From positions 1-61,949 of the forward strand of contig LNKV01000091.1 in NCBI GenBank assembly GCA_001465935.1: a stretch of 61,949 bases of DNA. Reading direction: 5' to 3'. Under the pieces are notes generated by a model that had not been told where the DNA came from, ran no database searches, and saw only the letters and a list, made by a program, of their open reading frames with translations. Below are positions 39,862 through 52,372 of the stretch, in pieces. How positions within the stretch are numbered: the first letter of the stretch is position 1; each line of letters starts with the position of its first letter. The stretch comes from Clarireedia homoeocarpa. Its lineage: Eukaryota; Ascomycota; Leotiomycetes; Helotiales; Rutstroemiaceae. The position numbers and the translations under genes were made by a program.

Positions 39862-40966
39862 ATGAGAAAATATATCAGCTTAAGCAAAGTTTACCGCTCC
39901 ATGTCCCTCACTTAACAAGATGCGCCTATTGAAGTTTTAACTCCGGGTACGGTGATAACGGACTTACTAAGAAGATTCCATGGTGGATAATTAGGCTAGG
40001 TGCGCTACTAATTAGTGCCCCGCAGCGCAACTTATGAAACATATGATTTAGGCCCTATCATCGATAAGGAAAATTTGTTCAACGTAGGAAACAGTCACAG
40101 AATTCTACAACTTGCGTGCTGTAAATGCCGCTCCTAAAGTGGACTCTTTTAGGAGCCCCGCTCGTAGTCGGGAATCTACTCTGCGAGTTCTGCTTGTTTG
40201 GTGGTGGCGATAGCGTGGGAGGGTAGCAGTCATGTTGAGGTGATGCCATGCCGGCCCCTTTGACTTCTATTAATCATTACTGCCGAGTCTGCTGGTGTTG
40301 TATTAAAACCGGTACGATCACTGGGTTGCTGGTCTTCGTCAGTGGGATGTAGTGGTATGATTGCCGGACGTCGTATACTGCTTTGATTTTGTCCAGCTCA
40401 GTTTTGGATGTAGTTTATGATTAGTTCGGACAATTTCGCTTCCGCATAATCTTGGCTCAACTTTTTGTTTGGGTCAAAAGCCAAATTTCCACGACCAACT
40501 TGGAATGAATATAGGTAATATATATCCTATTGTTCGAGATAATGCGATATCCAACATACCCTACTAAGATGGCGGACATTATCCTCTAGCACTTCCCCCA
40601 AACCAAGCCCTCACGAGATTTAGAATATAGAACATAGTTTCGTTGCGCCACTATCCAATATATATTTTTTGTTGCCTTCCTTGTTATCTAAATACCCAAT
40701 CCAGAACCGAATCTAGTTTGGTGAGGTATCACACCAGGGATAACAACCTTACCTACCTAACCTTACCTACCTTGTGTAACTTACTTCGTACTGTACGTAC
40801 ATTCGGGCTGTGCCATGAAACTCTTAGCTCAAGATACTAAATTTAGGCTTCCATATACGCTAAATCCAAGGCTTTCCCTTTATCACCACAATTGTGAAGA
40901 TTATTCATAAGAATAGTCTTGACCTCACCTAAATTTTTTCATATCTTTTTCGTTCCACGGCAAACA
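39862..40966. promoter_or_regulatory. Intergenic region between hydrolase and membrane-protein genes
   Basis: About 1.1 kb of ordinary composition holding the divergent upstream regions of both genes. It includes an imperfect direct repeat of ACCTTACCTACCT-type units near 40750-40772. No gene and no copy of the cluster's CGG-N9-CCG motif seen. Confidence 0.4.
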
Positions 40967-43018
40967 ATGTCGTTCAACCAGGATCCTGCGAAAACAGGTA
41001 TGAATTCGAATGCGCTTCCATCCTGTTTCGAAGTACCTGCGACAAGCGTTTTCCCTTCGCCGAAAGCAGACACTCGCGAAGAGGAATTATCGAGTATTTC
41101 CTACCAACCTTCACAGGAGCAATTCCTAATTCAGGAGGGGCAAACTGGCACAAAGAAGACATATTCCTCCCTTCTAAGTTACCTGCACAACTGGTGGTTA
41201 TGGGAAATTATTAGCATCTTCGTCAGCGTCATCTGCATGACCTGTATTGTTGTCGTGCTTCTCTCCTATCACAACCGGCCAATTCCTTCCCTGCCGGGTG
41301 GTCTCACTTTCAACGCGCTCGTTTCGCTGTTAGCGACCCTGTCGAAAGCTGCAATGCTTGTTACTGTTGCATCGTGCATCAGCCAGCTGAAGTGGCATTG
41401 GTTTAGCAGCACCCGCAGGATGCGAGACTTTGAGTTATTTGATCAAGCCAGTCGTGGGCCTTGGGGTTCGCTCTGTCTGATCGCCAGGACCCGATCGCCT
41501 TGGTTGGTTGGTCTGGGAGCTTTCATTACGATCATGGCTCTTGGAGTAGAACCATTCATGCAGCAAATAATATTCTTTACCGTGGAACCAATGGCCACTC
41601 CCACCACTTCAACGATCAGCAGAGCGCAAACGTATGATGCCGGTGCTTCTCTTTCAGACTGTATGAATCAAGCCAGGTGACTTGCTCTTCAAAGCTTTAC
41701 TGATTTGTTTTATCTAGTTGCAGGCGGTTTGCAAACCAACCCAGATTTCGGTATGAAAGCTGCTATCTATCGTGGGCTCTTCGTACCCACAACGCCTATG
41801 GAAGTTTTGCCTACTTGCAAGACAGGCAACTGTACTTTCCCGCTATTTGATAGCCTCGCGTTTTGCAGCAAGTGTAACAATGTCACCGATCAGACCAAAA
41901 TGAAGCACTACAGCCACGGCCCTGGTGATCGGTTGGGCCCCGGTAGAGGAACTGATGATCAGCGAAACTATACATACACCTTCCCAGGGGACTATAACAT
42001 CACTGCCTCTGGATATTTCTACGTAGGAAGTAGCGAAGATTCATTAACGAGTGGTCCAGTCATGATCGCAAAGGGTGATATGCCTGAGCCTGTGGCTCGA
42101 TCGCAACTAGGCGTTGCTAACCCAATTTCATCCATCGCCATTTTGCAATTTCCGGAGGTTCAGAAGGCCGGATATTCGGGGAGTTATGATAATCAAACTC
42201 CTCGCGCTTGGCAGTGCGCCTTATACTTCTGTCTCAACACATACAACGTCACCGTCATCAATGGTATAACAAACTCAACCATTCTGTCAAGTTGGCACAG
42301 TGATACAGGCACTCCGCTGCCTGATATCGAGGGGCTAGGAGATTATGGAAACACCGCCGACGCAATGCTCACTCGACCGGAAGACTCCCCAGTCAAGGTT
42401 ATCAACAACTCAACCTTTCCTCTCAAAGGTTCCACTATAGCCGCGATGGCTGCGTACCTCAACCATACGATATCAGGCATACAATTAACAAGTACTGCTG
42501 AGGTTGTTTACGATACCTGGACGAACGACGTGATGCAAGCTCTTACTGAAGCAACGGACATTGGAGCTATAATGGCAGGAGTCGCCGCATCCGCAACTAA
42601 GTACATTCGTGAAGGAGAAAATCGAGGTGCTGATTTTGTCAATGGGACGTCGTTCAAGTCCGAAGGCCGCGTACACGTGCGATGGGCATGGATCATACTC
42701 CCCGTACTGTTGGCACTTCTCTCTATTATATTCCTCGTGACAACTATGATCGGAGCTGCGCGTAAGCATTTACCTGTTTGGAAGACGTCGAGTTTGCCCG
42801 CGCTTTTCCATGGAATTGAAAATCCTGGTCGTTTTGACAGATCATACGATGCGTTATCACCAGAATATAATGTTCCCGGCAAGATTCGCGATATAGATCG
42901 AATTGCTGATTCAATAGAGGTGAAGCTAATATATAAAGATACTGAAGGATGGAAATTGGTTTTAGTAAAAGAAGCTATATATCCAGGGCGCGCGGGGCTA
43001 GTTACGTGCGGGGGCTAG
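40967..43018 (+). CDS. DUF3176-like multi-span membrane protein
   Basis: Two exons, 40967-41660 and 41724-43018, give 662 residues if the intron uses GTATGA..TTGCAG; the more obvious GTGACT donor does not keep phase. A soluble N-terminus (residues 1-75) precedes membrane segments near 85-107 (WLWEIISIFVSVICMTCIVV), 115-140 and 185-205. A long extracytoplasmic loop follows with Cys pairs (CKTGNCTFP, CSKCNN) and many N-x-S/T sites, then a last span (WAWIILPVLLALLSIIFLVTT) and a short tail. This layout and the TGNCTFP motif are typical of the fungal DUF3176 family, whose function is unknown. The last residues run into GC-rich then AT-rich DNA, so the C-terminus may be altered. An ATG at 40967 is preferred over upstream non-ATG codons. 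Confidence 0.72.
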
Positions 43019-45150
43019 TTATATAATCTTGGCGCGATTCCGGGTATAATTTCCTCTTAAATCATTTCAAGTTAGTTGAATCACTCTTGCTTCTCTCCAA
43101 CCTAATCTCCCTTCTATTTCTAATATTAAAAAGTGTAGAAAGAGGATTCTAAATCTTGAGAACTAATTAGAATTAATTAAATAGATATTGATATTAATTT
43201 TATTAATAAGAATTCGATAAAGATTATTAACTAACTATATTTAATTAAATATAGAATTAGAATATCTTCTATATAAAATATAATATATTATATAAAACTA
43301 TATATATAATAAATTATTATTAAAAAATAAATTTAACTTTAGAATATTAAATTATAAAACTAATTATTAATTTAAGAAAAGATTATATAATTATTTTAAA
43401 ACTTTAAAATTTATAATAAAGAGATATTTAATATAAAATAATATAAATATAGTTTTATTATATTTTTCGAATTCTATTATAAATATTTTATTATAATTAA
43501 TTAGTTTTAATTATAAAGAATATAAAATATATTCTTTAAAAGAAATTATTAATATATAAATAAACAAAAATAAAATAAAATAATATTCTTTTTTATATTA
43601 TATATATTTAAAATTTATTAGATTTATAAAAACTTTATATAATAAATTATATTTAAATTAATTTAATTAGGAAGAACAATTTAATAACTAATTAATTAAA
43701 ATATTAAATTCTTTTATAATATAATATAATATAATTAATAATTAATAATTAATAAAATCTTTATTATAACTTTATTATAATAATTAAAGAATTTTTAATA
43801 TAAAAAATATTAATAATTTATTAATTTTTATTAATTATATTATAATCTTTTTATTTAAAATACTTTATATTTATTTTATAAATTCTAACTATATTAATTT
43901 TAATTTTATTAATCTTTATTTAATTTAATATTTTTTAATTTAATAAAGAAAATCTAAAATTATTATATTAATTAATATTATAATTATAATTTTAATTATT
44001 TTAATAATTAAGATTTTAATTATTATTATTATTATTATAATTAAAATTATAATTAAAATTATAATTTTATTAAATCTTTATTTAAAATCGAGAAAGAAAA
44101 GAATCTTTATTTTATATAATAGTTTAAATATCGAATTATTTTATTTTCTTTATAAATTTTATTATTTTATTTTTAAATACTTTTTATTTACTAAGTTTAT
44201 TTAAATTATTTTTTATATTATTATCTATATTATTATCTATATTTTTTAAAAAGTTTAAATATTTAAAGAATATTTATATAATTATTATATTTATTTTATA
44301 TTATTTTTAAAAATTTTAATTAATTTTCTTTAATTTTTTATTATAAAGACTTTCTTTTTTAATTATTATTATTATTAATATTATATATTTTTAATTTTTT
44401 AATTAACAATTAATAAAATATAAAAATATATTAATTATTTACTTTAATTATTACAAGTTAGAATTTATATTCGAATAATATATTTAAATTATTAAAAGTA
44501 TTATCTTATTTATATTCTTAAATAATTTTATTAAAATTATTTTTAAAGAATTTTATAATTTTTTTAAAGAATTTTATAATTTTTTTAAACTTGATTTCTT
44601 CTTTATTATTTATAATTACTTTTATTTCTTCTTTTATTTATTATTAATATATTCTTATAACTATTATAAATACTTTTATAATATTATTTTCTTTAAAATC
44701 TTTATTAATATTTATAAATATATTTCAAAATCTTAAAATAAATTTTAATTTTATAAAAATTATTATATTAAATTAAAAGTTATATTTATCAAATTAGTTA
44801 AACTTTATATTAAATACTATTTATAAATTTTTATTATATATTTTAAAATTATTATATCTCTTTATTTTAATATTAATATAATTTTTATATTTTTATATAA
44901 AAACTTCTTTATTCTTAAACTTTTATTCTTTCTTTTTTTCTCTTTTAAATCTATTTAAAATTCTAATTACTTTAAATTAATTCTTATTATATAATTTATT
45001 ATTTATATTATTAAATAAATTATTATTCTTATTAATTAAAATAAATATAAATTACTTTAATCTTTTTAAAGTTAATATTAATAATATTTTTAAATTTCTT
45101 TTTTATAAAACTTATTTTTAGATTTCGCTTTGAAATAATAGAATAATAGT
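43019..45150. repeat. Ultra-AT-rich block, unidentified RIP-degraded DNA
   Basis: Dominated by A and T with short poly(TAA)/poly(ATT) runs. I could not align it with the LTR element or the recombinase block and see no frame. The edges at about 43140 and 45120 are sharp. Confidence 0.5.
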
Positions 45151-46024
45151 TTTAAAAAAATAATAAAGAAGAATTATTATAATAGTTTAAAATAAGTAAA
45201 TAGTAATTATTATTCTAATTTGAAAATCAACTGATTAATATAGATTAACTTATTAAAACCTAGTATACTAATATTATAAATAGTAATCTAATACTCTATA
45301 AGTTTCTTAGTAATACTTGATTCTTTATTATATTATAAACTCGAAGCTTCACTATATAGACTCTTACTTCTATACTAGCTACGTGAATAGCTTTATCTCC
45401 TGTATTCTCTCCCGTAGCTTCATTGACTGAGTCCTCCTGTAATCCATTTATACCGACATTGCTAGAATGCGGAGATGAGAATATTTTGGGGCAGCTAGGA
45501 AGCGCGGACGGGATTCGATCGATAGCGCGATGTTCTTATAAGCTACGGACTGTGCAACTTAGTACCTAGGAAGAAGGACCGTTAGCTTGAAGTTGATATA
45601 TTGACTTATATTTGAGGGAAATAGAAATATATACAAACCAGGCTTTGCACACGAGGAGTCTGTCAATGCGAGCATGAATATAATCACTCCGGGTAAATCG
45701 TGCTATAGACTGGTTCAGCCTAAAGCATCAAGAATAAGTAACTCATAAGGAGAACAAAGGTTTCTATAAACAATATATACTTTTCAAGTATATAGGGCTT
45801 TTTACTCCACTCCAATAGTAATTCTATTACTTGGCTGTTATTGCCAAGTTCCTATAGTTCAATTCTATACTTATTAATTTTCTGGTTAGTGGACATATAG
45901 AACCCTTTGAAGAATGCCTAGTGTACTCGTTGAGCGTACAGAGGATACCGTGATTGGTTGGTCGATAGCAGTCTGCGAGGAGGAGGTATTGCACAGATTT
46001 CCCAGTCAACAAAGAGATAGAGAA
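45151..46024. other. Transition DNA without recognisable gene
   Basis: Composition rises from AT-rich to normal. Both strands show only short frames without domains. Nothing else recognised. Confidence 0.4.
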
Positions 46025-46186
46025 ATGCCGCCAAAACGCCGCTCTCTCGCCGATACCACGAATTACTTTGGTCCAGCAGCGAAAAGACTATATTCAAAAC
46101 CTGCTGCCCCAGCTGCACCTGCCGAACCACTATCTGCAACTCTCAAGGTGCTCCTAGATATAGTATTCTCAGGTATAGTGCTCTGA
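46025..46186 (+). CDS. Small hypothetical ORF ending inside a minisatellite
   Basis: An ATG opens MPPKRRSLADTTNYFGPAAK followed by an Ala/Pro-rich stretch. The frame then enters a 15-bp repeat read as five-residue units of the type V-L-x-D/G-x and stops at a TGA in the third unit. The repeat continues in frame past this TGA to a TAA after the last unit, so the longer product may have been cut short by one substitution. No family recognised; it may be a remnant. Confidence 0.3.
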   Translation: MPPKRRSLADTTNYFGPAAKRLYSKPAAPAAPAEPLSATLKVLLDIVFSGIVL

Positions 46187-46251
46187 GATGCAGTGCTTTC
46201 GGGTGTAGTGCTCTCACCTACGGTGCTCCTAGATGCGGTGCTCTCAGATAT
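46148..46251 (+). repeat. 15-bp minisatellite, seven units
   Basis: Seven tandem units of 15 bases beginning GTGCTC or a close variant (for example GTGCTCCTAGATATA), the last one base short. Units differ at several positions, so the array is not recent. Confidence 0.8.
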
Positions 46252-46611
46252 TTAAAGAGCTGGGAGAAGTAATGAGGCGCGTGAGTGTTAGTTGTAAGCG
46301 TGGTGTTGTTTCAATAATATGATATCAGAGATGAGATATGAGCTTTAATACCCTTGAACTCGATCCCCGCGCCGTTCCCCTGATGGCGGGGTTGAACTAG
46401 TTTGCCTTGAATGTGCGGGGTAAGGGGGAAAACTTGAGCCCCATCAAAGTTGTATCGCGTGTAGAAGCAAGCCAGAACTAGGCTGCGATGATATGTCGGC
46501 TGATGGAATTAGATGTTCGAGACTTTCCCTTGCCAATCAGGAGAGAGCTATCAACTCCTTCCGAGGGTAGATCCTGCCGGCAGCTCAAGCAAGCCCAGAG
46601 AGAATTCATAT

Positions 46612-46625
46612 CGGAAGCAATCCCG
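46612..46625. promoter_or_regulatory. CGG-N8-CCG, near-match to the cluster motif
   Basis: The spacer is one base shorter than the CGG-N9-CCG sites elsewhere in the cluster. About 530 bp upstream of the permease ATG. Weak evidence alone. Confidence 0.25.
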
Positions 46626-46971
46626 TAGCGCATTGGCATGGGTACTATTTTAGGTTAAGTAGTCCACCAGCTTCCGGGATGCTTATCTGTCACTAACACT
46701 TCTCAATCTTTTGAGTAATATCGGGGAGACGTTAGATTATGAAGATATTGTTGCTCCTATGTTGCATTCTGTTGCCCTTTATTAATTATGTCATGATGCA
46801 AACTCTCTTGGCAGTCTTTCCAGGTAGGCAAGTAATAGTTGGTGCGAGATACTTTATCCAGTCTCGCCGGCGACCTTGCTTTCTGTAACTGCAGTTCAAG
46901 GTTTATCAATCTTCTAACTATATCTTGAGATAGATGCGACCTACAAGTACGAATGATCGCAGCAGATGAAG

Positions 46972-47017
46972 CACATGAGTATCTACGTATCTACCACATG
47001 AGTATCTACGTATCTAC
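46972..47017 (+). repeat. Perfect 23-bp tandem duplication
   Basis: Two identical adjacent 23-base units, each starting CACATGAG and ending TATCTAC, in the permease promoter. The lack of differences suggests a recent duplication. Confidence 0.85.
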
Positions 47018-47104
47018 CCCTCGATCAATATTGATTCTTAATGATACGAAACATCCAGTCGCAGATGTAAAGCATCCAACGCTGTTTTCTTTTTCTACTA
47101 TTCT

Positions 47105-47119
47105 CGGGAAAACGATCCT
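47105..47119. promoter_or_regulatory. CGG-N9-CCT, one-base variant of the cluster motif
   Basis: It lies 38 bp upstream of the permease ATG with the right spacing but CCT instead of CCG in the second half-site. A possible weak regulator site. Confidence 0.3.
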
Positions 47120-47156
47120 TACAACATACTAAATTCTTGGTATCATTTTACCACTC

Positions 47157-49215
47157 ATGGATTCATCCGAGTCGACGACGGGTTCAATGGGCTATGAAAA
47201 AAAGCAATTAGGGGACTACAATTTGGCACACACTTCCAGCATCAACCAAGCAGAAGTTATTGACCTACACGACAGTCGCAATGGTCAATTCCACAGATCA
47301 TTCTCACCCCGCCAGGTCCATGTTAGTTATTTTTGTTGTCTTCCCTAACCACCATATCATGTTTCCTTGATGATCACTCACTAAGAGAGTTTCAGGTCAT
47401 ATCTCTAGGATCTAATATTGGAAGTGGGTTATTTATCAGCATAGGTAAATCACTTGCCAACGGTGGCCCGGGCAACATGTTAGTGGCATACGCTCTGGTC
47501 TGTAGTTGCGTTTGGGCTGTCCTACAATCGTTGTCCGAGATGACAATTGCTTTTCCAACTTCCGGGAATTTTATCGACTATGCAGATCGTTGGGTTGATC
47601 CCGCGTTGGCGTTCGGCGCTGGCTTAGCAGAATGGCTCGGTATATATCCCGCGCACAAAAATTTCAACTTTGGCTGATCTTGAAAATAGGCTGGACTGCA
47701 GTGAGTATATCTCTTCTATACTCTGATTTGGATGAAAGATCCATCTTATCGACTGAAACCCGAGAACAATTCCGATAGACGAATAAATGAGTAGTGTTGA
47801 CATAGATTTTTTCGGTTAGATAGTTGCATCTGAAGCTTCATTCTTCAACATTCTTATTCAGTACTGGGCGGCGGACTCATTTCCACTGGCAGCATCACGT
47901 TAGTACTCCATCGCTTCATTGATCACTGAGTTGTTGACAATATTTCTGCTAGTTACAATATTTCTCGCTGCTACACTTTCCATTTTCATGCTCCCCAACA
48001 AAGTCTTTGCCTGGTTCGAGTACATCACCTCCCTCATCAAGATATTGCTATTCTTGATTATCATAACCGTTTCACTGGCTATTGTTTGCGGAGCCGGTCC
48101 TCACGGTTATGTCCACAATGGTTCTTATTGGACGGACCTCCCGGTTTTCAAAAATGGCTTTGCTGTGAGTTGAAATATCGTGGCTTTGCAGAAGTTTCTA
48201 ATGGAAATAGGGATTTTCAAATGCTATTGTACTTGCCACATGGGCTGTCGGTGATCAAGTATTCATTGGCGTTATGGGCGGTGAGGCAGAAAGTCCACGA
48301 TTCTCCATGGGGCATGCTACAAATCTTGTTCCTTTCCGAGTCGGCTTCGTCTACACCCTCAGTATCATTTTTGTCACCTTGCTTGTGCCTTCAGATGATT
48401 CGCGACTTCTAGGAGGCAGTGGAATTACAGCATCACCATTCGTGATTGCTGTGACAGATGCTGGTGTTCCCGTTATTCCAGACATATTAAATGCAGGAAT
48501 GATGTGCGGCATCCTCGCCATCAGTGCGGAGTCCATTTATGTTTCATCGAGAATTCTTCGTACAATGGCCCACTCTAAATTAATACCGGAGGTATTCGCC
48601 AAAGTCGATAACGCAGGAAGGCCTCGTTGGGCACTTATTATCACTGCATTGACCGCCATAGCTCTAACATACATCAACTTGAGTGGTAACTACACCACCC
48701 CTTCGCCTCGTTGTTTTTAAATGCTAATGATTAACCCGATAGCTACCGGCATTATCGCTTTGAACTGGTTTGTGAGCATCAGTAGTTCCTGTTATTTTTT
48801 CAATTGGTTCATAATATCCTTCACGAATTGGCGTTTCCACCAAGCTCTCGAAGCACAGAATGACAATCTATTCTCCCAACCATATGCTTGGAAGTCGACG
48901 AAATGGCCTCTTGCACCGTTCTGGTTGGCAACTGTCACAACACTGATCTTGGCTGGCTGTTTGGCGGCTGGTATTAACCCTATTGGTGCTACCCCGTCCG
49001 TCTCCAATTTCTTTCAGTATACGTTGGGGCTGCTGATTGTCATTTTCTTCACGCTCATCTACAAAACTGTGATACGTACCCCATTCCGGGACCTGAAGAC
49101 TGCTGATCTGGTGACGGGAAGACGTATACTCGGTGCTGAGGAGCTGCGACAACTTGATGAGTACTATAGCAGGCCACAGTGGAGGCGATTTCTCACATAT
49201 GTGCAATTGTGGTAG
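47157..49215 (+). CDS. Amino-acid permease (AAT/YAT type), probable proline permease of the cluster
   Basis: Exons 47157-47321, 47396-47639, 47690-47700 (an 11-base micro-exon), 47820-47898, 47953-48164, 48211-48685 and 48743-49215 join in phase to 552 codons. A hydrophilic N-terminus ends RSFSPRQVH. The first membrane segment follows with ISLGSNIGSGLFI, the substrate-site signature of amino-acid permeases, then about twelve spans, including NKVFAWFEYITSLIKI and SDDSRLLGGSGITASPF; the C-terminus is cytosolic. Family members import amino acids by proton symport at the plasma membrane. Proline as substrate is inferred only from the clustered catabolic genes. It is the leftmost gene of the cluster and converges on the FAD oxidase gene. 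Confidence 0.88.
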
Positions 49216-49606
49216 ATAGTGAAGAGCGCCATCAATCTATAAACATGGCTAGTTTAAATCTTCTTGCTTTACCTAATTTTACCATATGGAAGTTGAAGAG
49301 TGATGATCTACTTTGTATGTGAATAAACCCAAGAACCTCATTCAATGCACATATGCGCATTTACATAAATCGAATGTCTTAATAAATTCACATCGTTACT
49401 TCATCTTCCCTTTCAACTTTGATCTGGTTTTCAGCCTGCCTTGGGGAATGTCAGCAAGTTCTACACTTCTAATCGGTGTTAAATTAGGTTAACGTGTTAT
49501 ATTAATTAAGGATCGCCTACGGTTCGGTTGATGTGGACAAACAGATCATACGAAGTGGTAAAATGTTCATTTAGGGCAGGTTTAATATCTAGTTCACCTT
49601 CACCAA
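49216..49606. other. Convergent 3' flanks of permease and oxidase genes
   Basis: 391 bp between two stop codons, somewhat AT-rich. It presumably holds both polyadenylation regions; nothing else seen. Confidence 0.4.
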
Positions 49607-50977
49607 TCACAGTCTTGCCTTAGCCATGCGTTCCTTCTCCGTAATAACTTCACTAAGCTCCTTAGTTGTACCGATCCGCCATGAGACATGATCACCCCAA
49701 TCTTTCCGAGCTCCCTCGTTTCGCCACTGCCATCTTGACAGCTTCTGATGGCCATCTTTGAGCAACGAAAGACACCATTGTCCAACAATAGGCATCATTT
49801 TGAAACCATGACCGGAGTCACCAGTTAACACAACGAGTGAACTATTTGTATTAGGGACGAAGTCAATGCAATACTCAGAGTTATTGGTATCCGAAAACCA
49901 ACACATCTTCTGGTCCACAAATGGTCTGTCGGTTAACCAGGGTAAGGTTTCCTGAAGAAGTCTCCTCAACTTTTTTTCGTCTTCAGCTGGAATGTAATCT
50001 CTTGGAGGTGGTAGCTCATCGAGAGGTGGCAATGAAATCCCTGTCTTTCTATCTGTATTGATGTAACCAGCCCCCAATGGACACAGTTTGAAAAGGCGCG
50101 TGGCCGGATCCGGTTCAAAAAAGAAGCCTAGGTCCCGTATGTTGACGACTGGGATACCTCTAAGATAGTCACATTCTTCCTCTGTCAGTTGAATATGAGC
50201 GACCGACCAACTCTTCGCAACAGTGAAGTTGCCAAGATCAGGAATCAACGATGCTTGGTATGCGCCAAGGCAAGAAATCGTCAAGTGGACTTCATGGATG
50301 ACTCTATTGGCTGTCTGAATCGCAGTACAGCGACACGACGAACCAGTTCCAGTATAAATTAGTTTTGTAACCTTGCCGTCACGATCGCCTAGCATGAACT
50401 TCACGCCCTTTGTTGCCAGGTATTTGTGTAGACCCTTCATGGCGTTGGATGAATGTGTGTAACCCGCAAGTCTGTTGAAATATCCCTTGAAACCCGTCAT
50501 CTTGCCTGTAAATTGCCACAGCAAATCTTGGAAATCTCGATTAGTCTTCAGCGGGGTAATAGAAGGCGCGAACGTGGGATGGTCTTGGACTGAAGCCAAT
50601 GCGTGTTCGAGATGGTCGACGGCCTTTTGAGGCGCGTTACCTGATGTTGCGACAACATATCCTGTTTGGTGGAAGTAGGGCCCATAGAATGGTGTTTTCC
50701 ATTTCTGGATAGCTTCCTACAAGATTATTAGCTATTTGCAAAAGGTAAATGGAGTCCAAATGCTTACGAGCGCTAGCTGCGTATAGAACGGATCTTCATA
50801 TTCGGCACGGACTATTTTATTGAGATCAAAGCCTCCCGAGTATTGAGATGGGATCTCGGGCGATTGATCGAACACGGTGATATTTTTGTATCCCTCTTCG
50901 AGTAAGGCGTGAGCGGTTGACAATCCCCAGGCACCACTTCCAAGTATCGCCACTTGTAATAATTTATCTGTAGACAT
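49607..50977 (-). CDS. Peroxisomal FAD-dependent amine oxidase (sarcosine/fructosyl-amino-acid oxidase family)
   Basis: Two exons, 50768-50977 and 49607-50716 (complement), with a 51-base intron, give 439 residues, the usual length for fungal fructosyl-amine, saccharopine and pipecolate oxidases. Residues 8-30 hold the FAD-binding VAILGSGAWGLSTAHALL. The C-terminal half has KMCWFSDTNNSEYCIDF with the Cys that usually carries covalent flavin, then VLTGDSGHGFKMMPIVG. It ends ARL, a PTS1 peroxisomal signal, fitting an H2O2-forming oxidase. Members oxidise secondary amines such as sarcosine, pipecolate or fructosyl amino acids. Within a proline cluster an N-substituted or D-configured proline is plausible but unproven. 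It is divergent from the P5C reductase gene, with a CGG-N9-CCG site between them. ATG at 50977 chosen because FAD binding starts soon after it. Confidence 0.85.
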
Positions 50978-51144
50978 CTTGAGCTTGAAACAAGAAGCCA
51001 ATTATCTTAATTAATGTGAAATAAAAAGTCCACTATGAGAGAATCGTAAACCATAACTGTTCATTCTTTTAAAAATTGCATGTATATAATTTATTCTTTG
51101 ATATACAAACTTAGACAACACTTCCCTCGCTGGATCCCTGGCGT

Positions 51145-51159
51145 CGGAGAACGTACCCG
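51145..51159. promoter_or_regulatory. CGG-N9-CCG inverted repeat between oxidase and P5C reductase genes
   Basis: CGG at 51145-51147 and CCG at 51157-51159 with spacer AGAACGTAC. It is placed to serve both divergent genes, 168 bp from the oxidase ATG and 251 bp from the reductase ATG. Confidence 0.55.
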
Positions 51160-51409
51160 TAGCGTCCCCACAACCAACATTATCAAAGTTGATCACGGAA
51201 GGCCTTCCGAGGCGTTTAATTACTTAAAGTAGCATCTTACCAGATACGCCTATCAAATCGAACATCATACCACGCGTGCAATCTAATCATCAATACCGTA
51301 ACGCACTTGACTAATCGGGTAAATATTCTTAGAAATTTATTCGAACACTGCGCTTTATCGTAGGAGTACGAAATTTCTACCTGCACTTTACTTCAAATTC
51401 AACGGGAAG

Positions 51410-52372
51410 ATGGCATCCCCTTCAGGAGAACCACAGCATTCGAACATGAGGCTGGGACTTATCGGATGCGGTATGTTCTTTTCGGCCGTGATTGACTCTA
51501 ATGACTAACACATCCCAGGCAGTCTCGGAACCGCAATATTGCATGGCATAGATCTTAATCTTGCCGGTCAAAAAATAAGCCCGGTGTCACTGACCAGTTG
51601 TACTGTTAGCGTCAGATCTGTGGACTCCGCAACTCTATTACGCAACACTTTTTCGGAATCAAGAATTCCCCTCCTTATACATGCTGGAGAAAACATTCGA
51701 ACGGTACAAGACTCCGATGTTATTCTCTTGGCTGTTCCTCCAGATGATGTATGTAGTGTTCTAAGTGTATCGAGTATGCAAAATGCACTGCAAGGAAAGC
51801 TCCTAATCAGTTTGGCAGCCGGAGTGACACGATCTCAGATCAATGGAGCTCTCTACGGTGGCTCATCTGTACCAGATCGTACAGAGGATAGATGCCACGT
51901 CATGAGAGCCATGCCAAACCTTGCGGCATCTGTAGGACAGTCAATGACTGCCCTCGATGTCACACATTCACCCCCACCTCCACACTATATTAGACTCGCA
52001 GAGGCACTCTTTGAAAAGATTGGTACTGTCATTCATGTGCCTGAACAATCTTTCAATGCATGCACATTTCTATGTGGATCTACACCCGCGGTCATAGCAT
52101 TGTTTTGCGATGCTATGATTGACGGAGCTGTAGCAGCGGGCATTCCTCGAAAGACTGCTCAGCCAATCGTGGTTCAGGTATTGAGCAGTGCAGCCGCCTT
52201 GATGCAGAATGGCCAAAGACCATCCGACTTGCGGGAGCATGTTTGTGCTCAACCTGGATGTACAATTGGTGCGATGATGACTTTAGAGAAGGGTGGTGCG
52301 CGGGGAGTGATAGCGAGCGCGGTTCAAGATGGTGTTCGGTTGGCCAGTGGGCTTGGCCAGACGAAAAGATGA
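51410..52372 (+). CDS. Pyrroline-5-carboxylate reductase
   Basis: Exons 51410-51470 and 51519-52372 (48-base intron) give 304 residues. The N-terminal Rossmann motif is LIGCGSLGTAI, spanning the intron; then VILLAVPPDDV, HVMRAMPNLAASVGQSMTAL and the C-terminal dimer/active-site helix region with AQPGCTIGAMMTLEKGGARG. P5C reductase makes proline from P5C with NAD(P)H; no targeting signal is visible, so it is probably cytosolic. The family's usual PGG(C)T is here PGCT, a small deviation at the catalytic loop. Finding a proline-forming enzyme within a degradation cluster suggests another cyclic imine as substrate, or a proline-P5C cycle. Start chosen at the ATG giving 13 residues before the motif. 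Confidence 0.88.

Larger units (their letters stand above)
46252..47156 (+). promoter_or_regulatory. Upstream region of the permease gene
   Basis: About 0.9 kb with no gene seen. It contains a CCCCGC...GCGGGG inverted repeat near 46366-46390, a 23-bp tandem duplication, a CGG-N8-CCG and a CGG-N9-CCT close to the start codon. Confidence 0.45.

Noticed and set aside
46148..46251. Possible CRISPR-like array
   Set aside because: 15-base units are directly adjacent with no spacers, in a eukaryote; it is a minisatellite.
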